Part shown: piece after piece, positions 33,322-40,702 of the stretch
Layout of the letters: every line of letters starts with the position of its first letter
How positions within the stretch are numbered: position 1 is the first letter of the stretch
Origin: Candidatus Terrybacteria bacterium RIFCSPHIGHO2_01_FULL_43_35
GTDB lineage: Bacteria; Patescibacteriota; Minisyncoccia; Terrybacterales; GWB1-40-14
NCBI GenBank assembly: GCA_001822815.1
Contig: MHSR01000025.1
Coordinates: 1-50,230, forward strand
Direction: 5' to 3'
DNA: 50,230 nucleotides
Program-made: the position numbers and the translations under genes
The notes under the pieces: generated by a model
The model's input: the letters and a program-made list of their open reading frames with translations, nothing else
The model's database searches: none
Told to the model about the DNA's origin: nothing

Positions 33322-34152
33322 TTAAATTAATCGCGCTTTAATTGGATGGCCCATAAAACGAGCGGCTTGTTTTGAAAAGCCTTTGGGCAGGTCGCTGACG
33401 TAAAAGCGGCGGTGCGGATACTTGTTTAACTTATTTAGGTAATTCCTCGTCGTCAAAACTCCTTGAGGTTTCGCTTTTTGTTGCCTAACAAAAAGCTCAA
33501 TCTTTTCGGCCGTCTGCACTGCAGGATTAATGATTTTAACCTTATCCCCCATCATATCACGAACCAGTTTGGCTATAAACGGATAGTGAGTGCAGCCTAA
33601 AATTACCGTGTCCACACCGGCTTTTTTAAGTGGGTTGACATATTCTCTCAAAATGGATTTGGTTTCGGGTCTGTACTCCCACCCAGCTTCTATTAAAGGT
33701 ACCAAAAGCGGTGCTGGAACCGAAACAACTTTATAACCCGGTAATAAGCGCTCATAAATTCTGGAATTAACAGTCGTTGGTGTGGCCAAAACGCCTATTT
33801 TTTTATTTTTTGTAGCTTCTTTTGCTGCTTCAACCGCAGGCTCAATAACATTAAAGGTTTTTGAATTCTTGAATATTAGGCTGATTTTTTTATTTGCGCC
33901 TTTGGTTTTTAAAATCGCGGCGGACGCGGTATTGCAGGCAATAATCGGCATGGTCGCGCCTTTAGCTTTCAAGAATTTAGAATTCTGTATGGCATAATTT
34001 ACGACCGTTGAGGCTGTTTTGGTACCGTAAGGCAGACGTGCCGTATCTCCAAAATAAACATAAGAAACGCCGGGTATGCGGCGTTCTATTTCTCGTGCGA
34101 CGGTCAATCCGCCGATGCCCGAATCAAATATTCCCAATACAACATTTTTCAT
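33322..34152 (-). CDS. murI: Glutamate racemase
   Basis: MurI converts L-Glu to D-Glu for MurD. The 276 residues contain IFDSGIGGLTVAREI at the start, the first catalytic Cys in IACNTASAA and the second in GCTHYPF, all in the correct order. It begins three bases after mraY and precedes the DUF5674 gene. Confidence 0.94.
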   Translation of the reverse strand: MKNVVLGIFDSGIGGLTVAREIERRIPGVSYVYFGDTARLPYGTKTASTVVNYAIQNSKFLKAKGATMPIIACNTASAAILKTKGANKKISLIFKNSKTFNVIEPAVEAAKEATKNKKIGVLATPTTVNSRIYERLLPGYKVVSVPAPLLVPLIEAGWEYRPETKSILREYVNPLKKAGVDTVILGCTHYPFIAKLVRDMMGDKVKIINPAVQTAEKIELFVRQQKAKPQGVLTTRNYLNKLNKYPHRRFYVSDLPKGFSKQAARFMGHPIKARLI

Positions 34153-34155
34153 ATC

Positions 34156-35226
34156 TTATCCACTTAACCTTATTATAACACCGATAAGTGCCGCGACAGC
34201 TGATATTATCCAAAAGCGCATGGTTACTTTATAAGAAGGCCAGCCTAATGCTTCAAAATGATGGTGGAGAGGCGCCACCAAAAAAACCTTTTTGCCGCGT
34301 AAACGCTTAGATGCCAATTGTATTATTACTGAAGATGATTCCAAGACTAAAATAAGGGTTATTATCGGCAAAACAAAAACTGAATCGGTAAGAAAAGCAA
34401 AAACCGTAACAACGGTAGTCAAACCCAATATACCCGTCTCGCCCATATAAAAACGCGCCGGAGGAATGTTAAACCAAAGAAAAGCAAGAAGTGCACCCAT
34501 TATCACCCCAGCCATTGCTGCCAGATCTATCTGGTTATTGAAAAAAGCTATTATGCCGAATGCCGCAAAAATCGTTGCAAAAACCCCGCCAGACAAGCCA
34601 TCAAGCCCATCAACAACGCCTCCGCTAAATACTCCGAGCATGACTATTACGAACAAAGGAATGTATAATACGCCGATATTAAAATCGCCAACAAATGGAA
34701 CATGTATCATGCTCTGTTCTAACCTGAAATAAAACCATAGCGCTCCGAGAAGCCCTATAAAAGCTACGACCATTAACCGTCGCGAAAACCTCAGACCCCC
34801 CGCGGCATAACCACCTTTTTTATATATCTGTAAAAGATCATCGAGAAGACCGACCAAACTTGCCGCGACCATTGTAGCCAAAGGCAGCCAGGTCTGATTG
34901 CGGCTCAAAAAATTAATTTTCTGTAAAACAGGACCGCCTACAAATAGAGACAAAAGATAAAAAATTATCGCTGTGCCCAAAACCGTAATCCAAATCAGTA
35001 AACCGCCCAGGCGAGGAGTACCTATTTCCTTTCCTTCGTGCAATTTGGCAAAAATAGGCGTGCCTGAACCATCAGGACTTTTTTGGCGCACCTCCTTGCG
35101 CCACATTTTGTATTTATACATGTAATGCGTGAGCAGAGGTGTCCAAAAAATTGCCGCGACAAAAGCAAGGGTGCTTAGGGCAAGAACCTTAATGATACTT
35201 GGGCCAAAGTCCGCGGATAGATACAT
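34156..35226 (-). CDS. mraY: Phospho-N-acetylmuramoyl-pentapeptide transferase
   Basis: MraY makes lipid I at the membrane. The 356 residues have about ten helices. The Asp pair is in GLLDDLL, the catalytic loop reads VVDGLDGLSGG, and the last loop has PLHHHFEALGW. The segment before the catalytic loop (VFSGGVVDGLDG) lacks the usual Asn-x-x-Asn found in NxxNLTDGLDG. The HHHFE block supports MraY over WecA, which is encoded separately at 43702. Confidence 0.93.
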   Translation of the reverse strand: MYLSADFGPSIIKVLALSTLAFVAAIFWTPLLTHYMYKYKMWRKEVRQKSPDGSGTPIFAKLHEGKEIGTPRLGGLLIWITVLGTAIIFYLLSLFVGGPVLQKINFLSRNQTWLPLATMVAASLVGLLDDLLQIYKKGGYAAGGLRFSRRLMVVAFIGLLGALWFYFRLEQSMIHVPFVGDFNIGVLYIPLFVIVMLGVFSGGVVDGLDGLSGGVFATIFAAFGIIAFFNNQIDLAAMAGVIMGALLAFLWFNIPPARFYMGETGILGLTTVVTVFAFLTDSVFVLPIITLILVLESSSVIIQLASKRLRGKKVFLVAPLHHHFEALGWPSYKVTMRFWIISAVAALIGVIIRLSG

Positions 35227-35240
35227 GTGTGTATATATAT

Positions 35241-36275
35241 TTACCAGTGATAAGCCTTGCTAAGCCATTCAAGTATGGCGCGCATGTCGCCGAAACGATC
35301 TTGAGATCCCAGAATCACGGCATAAACCACAGGCAAAGACTCCTTGCGTTCGATTGCGCTGGATTCCGGCGGCCGCCAAGCTACGACCAAAGATTGCCCG
35401 GCCTCATCCGTAAATCCGGTTTTGCCCGCAACAACGCCGGGAAAAGAACCTAACAGCCAATTTGAAGTTACAAAACGGTGATATATTTTGCCGTCCAGAG
35501 ATCTGGTTTCATAAATAGATTTACTCAAGAGATTTTTTAGAGTCTCTATATTTAAATCGCTGCGGAAAATATTGATTATACCTTTTGCGGTAGCGTATTG
35601 ACCGGTCTCATCCAAACCAGAAGGATTTTTGAAACTAGCATCATTAATGCCCATATTTTTAACCTCTTCATTCATCAAAGATATGAATTTATCCCGGCCC
35701 ATGTATCCAGCTAAGGCTTCGGCGGCATCGTTACTGGAAGGCAAAAGAAGTGCGGCTAAGGCATCATAAAAACTTAAAGATTCGCCGGCAAAAAGATCAC
35801 CGGCCTTGCCTTCGGTAGCTGCCGCCTCGGCGGATACTAAAATAGGCGCCGAAGGCGGTATATATTTTAAAGCAATAAAAGCGGTGACAAGCTTGGTCAA
35901 GCTTGCGACAGGTCTCTTTTCATTCTCGCCTTTGTTGAGAAGTATCGTATTGGTCTGCCCATCCAGAACAAAATAGCTTTGGGCAGTAATTTCAGGAATC
36001 TGGACCGACCAATCGCGAGCCGGGAGAATGGTTGGCGGCGGGGCAAGATAAGAAATAACTAAAGGCTCGGAATTATCCGGCTCGTCTATTTCCCCTCCTC
36101 CATTCTCCAAATTTATATCTACCGATATGGATTGCGTTAAGGAAGCCTTGGATAGAACTAAAGTTGAAGTTATTTTTGAAAGTATACGATTTACATCGGT
36201 ATAAACTCCGACGATTATAAGCAAAAAAATGCCCAATAAAACCAGCGAACTTGAAAAATGCTGTTTAGAATTCAT
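35241..36275 (-). CDS. dacA: D-alanyl-D-alanine carboxypeptidase (S11)
   Basis: This low-molecular-weight penicillin-binding protein trims the terminal D-Ala of stem peptides. The 344 residues have an N-terminal membrane anchor (about 8-28), then ASLTKLV (active-site Ser and Lys), SSNDAAEAL (S-x-N) and KTGFT (K-T-G), all three motifs in order. The C-terminal amphipathic anchor domain of E. coli DacA is absent, so it is held by its N-terminal helix. A TATAAT lies seven bases before the ATG. Confidence 0.93.
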   Translation of the reverse strand: MNSKQHFSSSLVLLGIFLLIIVGVYTDVNRILSKITSTLVLSKASLTQSISVDINLENGGGEIDEPDNSEPLVISYLAPPPTILPARDWSVQIPEITAQSYFVLDGQTNTILLNKGENEKRPVASLTKLVTAFIALKYIPPSAPILVSAEAAATEGKAGDLFAGESLSFYDALAALLLPSSNDAAEALAGYMGRDKFISLMNEEVKNMGINDASFKNPSGLDETGQYATAKGIINIFRSDLNIETLKNLLSKSIYETRSLDGKIYHRFVTSNWLLGSFPGVVAGKTGFTDEAGQSLVVAWRPPESSAIERKESLPVVYAVILGSQDRFGDMRAILEWLSKAYHW

Positions 36276-36282
36276 AACTGAA

Positions 36283-36288
36283 ATTATA
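36283..36288 (-). promoter_or_regulatory. -10 box before dacA
   Basis: A perfect TATAAT on the minus strand ends seven bases before the dacA ATG, implying a leader of zero or one base. The -35 region is weak. Confidence 0.45.
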
Positions 36289-36320
36289 AAATGTGCCTTT
36301 GTTGTTCCCGATCCTTGCCA

Positions 36321-36407
36321 GGAATTACAACAAAGTGCATCTCTTCGAGTCTGAAGACTCTTCAGAACCTGAATGGCCTGAACGATCCGATCGAAGTCGA
36401 GGGACTA
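36321..36407. repeat. Interspersed palindromic repeat, copy B
   Basis: The core 36336-36407, TGCATCTCTTCGAGTCTGAA to TCGAGGGACTA, is identical at 70 of 72 positions to 37934-38005. It contains hairpins such as GAGTC-TGAA-GACTC. It lies between the dacA promoter and the aspS stop. Confidence 0.8.
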
Positions 36408-36414
36408 TCTTAAA

Positions 36415-37833
36415 TTATATTTCTGGTTTTTTAACCGACAATCCAAGCTCGCGTAACTGTTCAAAACTTACTTGAGCGGGGGCATTCATCATCAAATCGC
36501 GTCCATCACCGGTTTTTGGAAAAGCGATGACTTCTCTTATATTAGGCTGGCCAGCCAATATCATTACCAACCTGTCCATGCCCCAAGCGATGCCGCCATG
36601 TGGCGGAGCGCCGTAGTGGAAAGCCTCAAGCATATGGCCAAAATTATTCTGTATTCGTTCTTCATCAAAACCCATTATCTTGAACACCGCTTCAAGCGCT
36701 TCAGCCTTGTGGTTACGAATGCTTCCCCCACCTATTTCCCAACCGTTCAGCGTAACGTCATATTGCGTGGTAAGTATTTTTGAAATGTTCTTTTCGGTCA
36801 GCAAATCTTTCATAAATTCTGGTTTTGGCGCAGAAAAAGGATTGTGAGTAAAGGTCCAGGATCCATTATCGGTTTTTTCAAAAAATGGAAAATCAATCAC
36901 CCAACAGAAAGCAAGAAGGTTGGGATTACTTTTATCTTTGCGCATGTCTGGTCGGTCGGTACCATATTTTTTTATCGCCTCGTCATAACTTATACGCGGA
37001 AAGGGCATTTCTTGTATTTCTTTATCAGGACAAATCGCCTTAACCAACTCTACCAACATGCGTTCATTCAAATTCATTACTTCTTCTTGGCCGACAAAAC
37101 TCATTTCTAAATCCATCTGCGTGAATTCCGGCTGCCTATCTCCTCTGGTATCTTCATCGCGAAAACATCTCGCTATCTGAAAATATTTTTCAATACCTCC
37201 AACCATCAATAACTGTTTATATTGTTGCGGAGATTGCGGCAAAGCATAAAAACTTCCCTTATGCAGACGCGATGGCACTAAATAATCACGCGCGCCCTCG
37301 GGTGTGGATTTGGTCAAAATAGGCGTTTCTATTTCCAAAAACCCTTCTTTATCCAGAAAATCGCGTATAAATTTTATTATTCTGTGCCGGAGAGCCGTAT
37401 TTTTATACCGCGTTGGGCGCCTAAGGTCTAAGTAGCGGTATTTCATTATTAATTCTTCGGAAACCTCTTGCATGGCCCGCTCATCAGAAATATCAAATGG
37501 CGGTGTTAAAGATTCGGAAATTATCTCTAAATTGCTGGCTAAAAGTTCAACATCGCCGGTAACCAACTCCGCATTCCTTGCATTTGCCGGCCTTTCGTTA
37601 ATCTTGCCTTCTATAGCCACTACCCATTCGGAACGCAAGTGTTTGGCATTCTCATAAACGCCTAAGCCCGCTTCATCGCGGCTTGGCGCAAAAACAACCT
37701 GCAATATGCCGGTTCGATCACGCAAATCTATAAAAATTATTTTTCCGTGGTCGCGTCTGACATGTACCCAGCCAGCTACCTTAACCTGACGGCCTTTATT
37801 TTCTGTTGTTTTTGCTATGGGTATGCGTTCCAT
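36415..37833 (-). CDS. aspS: Aspartyl-tRNA synthetase lacking the GAD domain
   Basis: This class II synthetase has 472 residues, against about 590 for typical bacterial AspRS. The N-terminal anticodon-binding domain (VKVAGWVHVRRDHG), motif 2 FRDEDTRGDRQPEFTQMD (224-241) and motif 3 GGIAWGMDRL (about residue 434) are intact. The bacterial GTDRPDMR motif (291-298) is followed after 12 residues by WVIDFPFFE (311-319), so the roughly 120-residue GAD insertion is missing. Catalysis should be intact. Whether it also makes Asp-tRNA-Asn cannot be told. The start abuts repeat copy C1. Confidence 0.94.
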   Translation of the reverse strand: MERIPIAKTTENKGRQVKVAGWVHVRRDHGKIIFIDLRDRTGILQVVFAPSRDEAGLGVYENAKHLRSEWVVAIEGKINERPANARNAELVTGDVELLASNLEIISESLTPPFDISDERAMQEVSEELIMKYRYLDLRRPTRYKNTALRHRIIKFIRDFLDKEGFLEIETPILTKSTPEGARDYLVPSRLHKGSFYALPQSPQQYKQLLMVGGIEKYFQIARCFRDEDTRGDRQPEFTQMDLEMSFVGQEEVMNLNERMLVELVKAICPDKEIQEMPFPRISYDEAIKKYGTDRPDMRKDKSNPNLLAFCWVIDFPFFEKTDNGSWTFTHNPFSAPKPEFMKDLLTEKNISKILTTQYDVTLNGWEIGGGSIRNHKAEALEAVFKIMGFDEERIQNNFGHMLEAFHYGAPPHGGIAWGMDRLVMILAGQPNIREVIAFPKTGDGRDLMMNAPAQVSFEQLRELGLSVKKPEI

Positions 37834-37835
37834 CT

Positions 37836-37905
37836 GCTAGTTGTTGCCCACGAGCCGCGCGAGTGGATGCAACAACTGCATCCCGAGCGCAGCGAGGGAT
37901 TACTT
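37836..37905. repeat. Interspersed palindromic repeat, copy C1
   Basis: 37836-37875 matches rpmA-proximal copy A at 37 of 40 positions; the first 20 bases are identical. TTGTTGC and GCAACAA bound a hairpin. A shorter tail, CTGCATCCCGAGCGCAGCGA and GGGATTAC, follows. It begins two bases from the aspS start codon. Confidence 0.75.
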
Positions 37906-37917
37906 TAGCCTCGCCCA

Positions 37918-38005
37918 GGGATTACAGCAACGTTGCATCTCTTCGAGTCTGAAGACTCTTCAGAACCTGAATGGCCTGAACGACCCGAGCGAAGTCGAGG
38001 GACTA
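37918..38005. repeat. Interspersed palindromic repeat, copy C2
   Basis: The full right-hand module, 70 of 72 positions identical to copy B. It follows C1 directly, making a compound element of about 170 bases between aspS and ddl. Confidence 0.8.
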
Positions 38006-38043
38006 CTTTTATTATTTATATTTATTTATAGCATATATATATG

Positions 38044-39018
38044 CTATTGCGCATCCACCAAGGCCAGTTGTATCAGATGTTCTAATAATTCGGCGAAACC
38101 CAAACCTCTAGCTTGAGCCTGTTTTGGCAAAAGCGACTGATCGGTTAGACCTGGCAGAGTATTTATTTCAAGTATATGAGGTACGTTATTTTTTAAGATC
38201 ATATCAACCCTCGAATAGTGTCGCGCGCCTATTGCTGCATGAGCCCTTAAAGCCGCCTCCCGTGCCAGCTCAGCCACTTTGTTGTCTATTGGTGCGGGAG
38301 TTATCTCCATGGTTTCTCCGGAATATTTTGCCGAAAAATCAAAAAAATCATGTTTAGGAGGAGGTATTATCTGCGTTAAAGGAAGCGCAAATATCTGCTT
38401 TGTTTTTAAATCCTCAAGCACGCCACAAGTAATCTCAATACCATCTATATATTCTTCCACCAAAATTACTGATCCAAATTTCCATGCTTCGGCCATTGCC
38501 GGCACCAACTGTTTGACATATTTTGCAAAACTAACTCCTACCGAAGAACCAGCCTGTGCAGGTTTAACAAGCCATGAGCCGTTTGGCATAACACGAATTA
38601 TTTCCTTAGCTCTTTCTTCAGGCGGCAGAGAATTTTTAATCATAACCATGCCTTCAGGAATATTTAATCCTGATGCTCGAAAAATTACTCGGCTGATGGA
38701 TTTGTCAAAAGCCAAGGCGCTTGCTCCCACGCGCGAGCCGGTATAGGGAACGCTGAAATTTTCCAATATGGCTTGCAAATGTCCGTCTTCACCCCATTGA
38801 CCATGCGTGGCAAGCAAAGCAACCTTTATATCAGATAATGCCCTTTCTATGGAAACGGTTTTGCCGTCAACATGCCAATAGCCTTCTTTACTTACAATTA
38901 TCGGTTTTATATTACGGTATCGCTCCGCCAAGACGCGCAAAATCATCTGCCCGGAATGAAGAGAAATCTCGTGTTCCGAGGACGGTCCGCCCATTATTAC
39001 CGCTATTGACTGCGCCAT
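38044..39018 (-). CDS. ddl: D-alanine--D-alanine ligase
   Basis: This ATP-grasp enzyme makes the D-Ala-D-Ala dipeptide for MurF. The 324 residues start IAVIMGGPSSEHEISLHSG (family N-terminus). LVKPAQAGSSVGVSF is the ATP-grasp loop, and HILEINTLPGLTDQSLLP is the metal-binding C-terminal block. It is separated from aspS by the compound repeat and lies away from the murC and murD clusters. Confidence 0.95.
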   Translation of the reverse strand: MAQSIAVIMGGPSSEHEISLHSGQMILRVLAERYRNIKPIIVSKEGYWHVDGKTVSIERALSDIKVALLATHGQWGEDGHLQAILENFSVPYTGSRVGASALAFDKSISRVIFRASGLNIPEGMVMIKNSLPPEERAKEIIRVMPNGSWLVKPAQAGSSVGVSFAKYVKQLVPAMAEAWKFGSVILVEEYIDGIEITCGVLEDLKTKQIFALPLTQIIPPPKHDFFDFSAKYSGETMEITPAPIDNKVAELAREAALRAHAAIGARHYSRVDMILKNNVPHILEINTLPGLTDQSLLPKQAQARGLGFAELLEHLIQLALVDAQ

Positions 39019-39034
39019 GCTCTAATTTTCGCAT

Positions 39035-39059
39035 AAAAAAAGCCGCGTAGCGAGCGCAG
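39035..39059 (-). terminator. Terminator after the 39089-40662 operon
   Basis: On the minus strand CTGCG (39059-39055) pairs with CGCGG (39047-39043) through one G-T pair, loop CTCGCTA, followed after one C by seven T (39041-39035). Confidence 0.6.
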
Positions 39060-39088
39060 TTGGTAAAGCGATAAATAAAGCTTAAATG

Positions 39089-39361
39089 TCACCCTCTCGA
39101 CAATTCTTTTCTTAAATTTTCCGCTTCTTGGAGTATAAATTTGGGGAAATCGGGCATGTACTCTTCCAAAAAAGCTAGTTTTATCTGGTCATCTAAATTG
39201 ACATCGTGAAAAAGCTTTAAAAAGCGTTCGGCTACTTTCGGCGACATTGCGTCATGAGCGCGTTTTATAGCGCGCAAAAGAATAATATGCTGGGCATCGG
39301 CCGAAATCTTATCTCGGTCTTCTTCAGGAAGTAAATTAAATAAATCCAACGGATCGGTCAT
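39089..39361 (-). CDS. Small helical protein of unknown function
   Basis: This encodes 90 residues with several amphipathic helices and many acidic residues; no membrane segment. It begins MTDPLDLFNLLPEEDRDKI. No domain is recognised. It starts 14 bases after the 428-residue protein and shares its transcript and terminator, so it probably acts with it and with the VirD4-like ATPase upstream. Confidence 0.65.
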   Translation of the reverse strand: MTDPLDLFNLLPEEDRDKISADAQHIILLRAIKRAHDAMSPKVAERFLKLFHDVNLDDQIKLAFLEEYMPDFPKFILQEAENLRKELSRG

Positions 39362-39375
39362 AAAAAATTAAATTT

Positions 39376-40662
39376 TTAAGCCCCGGCCTTAGCTTTTTCT
39401 GGCGAACCCTCAATCATACGCTTGGCCCAGGCAGGCGCGTCAGAATATAATTCGCTTGAAAACAGGTCCTTAACCACCCATTTCATTGTTTTTTCTATGG
39501 CCCACGTAAAAAGCCACAAGAAACTTAAGCCCAAAACGATCGCGCCGCCTTTAAGCGCTCCTTTGTCTATTTTACCCAAACCAGCTTTTTGCAAAAGAGC
39601 TTTTGCTGCCAGCATTGGAGCTGTTGGTGCAGCTATAACATATTGTTCATGATCATTAAGCCAATTTTCTATTTGGCCGAATTTTTGCCCAAGAGCTTGC
39701 ATTTGCGGTGTTTCCTTAATCTTTGATAGTTTTTCTTGTACAGCATCACGCCTGCGCAATAATTGTTCAAGTGTGTATTCGCCTAAACTTATTTCTTCTT
39801 TGCCGAGCTTCGCCAATAAAATATCAGCCTCGGCTTCTTTAACCAATGCTGAATTCCTGAAAGCCGTCTTACTGAAAGCGGATATCGCTTCATAATCAGC
39901 GCCGTTCTTCCAGGCCAAAGTGTGTACTATACTCTTGACCGCTTCGTCATGAACCGCATCATCTTCAAGAAGTTTAAGCGCCACTTTGGCATTTTCCAAA
40001 TTTCCTGCCCCGGCCATGTGCGCCGCAATCAATTTCAAGGCACGGTTTCGCTGTTCTTCATCTTCAATAAGCGCTGTCTTTAAAAGCAAGCCCGTGAATT
40101 CCCTTTTTGCTTTTTGGATTTTATATGCTTCAAGCCGTTCGGCAGAAATACCTTGAACGTCTTTCATAACGGCAAATCTATCAGAATGCAATACTTCATA
40201 TTTTTTTCTTGCCTGCGCAATTTTAATTTCGGCCTTATCCATTTCTTCAGCTGAACCAGCTCCAAGCAAGTTTTGAGTGGTATCATTGAGCCTTCCTTTC
40301 GCTTGCCTTTCTTCGGTAGATTCGTATTTAGATATAACTTCCACCAAAGCGGAGTTTTTCAAATCACCCGCAGCCAAAGCTCGGTTGGCCAATCTTATTT
40401 CTTCACGCAGCTCATCCGCTGCTTTTTCGTCCATCCGTCCATTTTGAACCGCATCTTTCAAATATTCCACACCGCTGTAAAAAATGCCGCGAGCGTAAGC
40501 CTCAAATTCAAAATTATCATTTAACAAATTTATATGTTTCGTTTCCGTGACCGCATCGGATTCAACTATTATATTCTCGGTCTGAATATCCGGGTTTGAA
40601 TCCGGTCTTTTTGTTTCTTTGTAAGCTTCTTGTTCGGGCATAGGATTCTCTGGATTAAACAT
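39376..40662 (-). CDS. Large helical protein with a C-terminal membrane anchor
   Basis: This encodes 428 residues that are almost entirely helical and rich in Ala, Glu and Lys, with tandem short helical units at about 175-270 that resemble TPR/HEAT-like repeats. One membrane helix lies near 369-386 (GGAIVLGLSFLWLFTWAI), leaving a short tail. No family is recognised. A perfect TTGACA-17-TATAAT promoter ends six bases before the ATG, so expression should be strong and the mRNA leaderless. Its place after the VirD4-like ATPase suggests a structural role in the same machine. Confidence 0.7.
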   Translation of the reverse strand: MFNPENPMPEQEAYKETKRPDSNPDIQTENIIVESDAVTETKHINLLNDNFEFEAYARGIFYSGVEYLKDAVQNGRMDEKAADELREEIRLANRALAAGDLKNSALVEVISKYESTEERQAKGRLNDTTQNLLGAGSAEEMDKAEIKIAQARKKYEVLHSDRFAVMKDVQGISAERLEAYKIQKAKREFTGLLLKTALIEDEEQRNRALKLIAAHMAGAGNLENAKVALKLLEDDAVHDEAVKSIVHTLAWKNGADYEAISAFSKTAFRNSALVKEAEADILLAKLGKEEISLGEYTLEQLLRRRDAVQEKLSKIKETPQMQALGQKFGQIENWLNDHEQYVIAAPTAPMLAAKALLQKAGLGKIDKGALKGGAIVLGLSFLWLFTWAIEKTMKWVVKDLFSSELYSDAPAWAKRMIEGSPEKAKAGA

Positions 40663-40668
40663 ATCTTA

Positions 40669-40697
40669 ATTATAATATAAATTTCTTACTTTGTCAA
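40669..40697 (-). promoter_or_regulatory. Perfect consensus promoter, leaderless
   Basis: Minus strand TTGACA (40697-40692), exactly 17 bases, then TATAAT (40674-40669), then six bases to the ATG at 40662. This is the full sigma70 consensus, sitting in the 40-base gap after the ATPase gene. Confidence 0.75.
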
Positions 40698-40702
40698 TAA
40701 TT

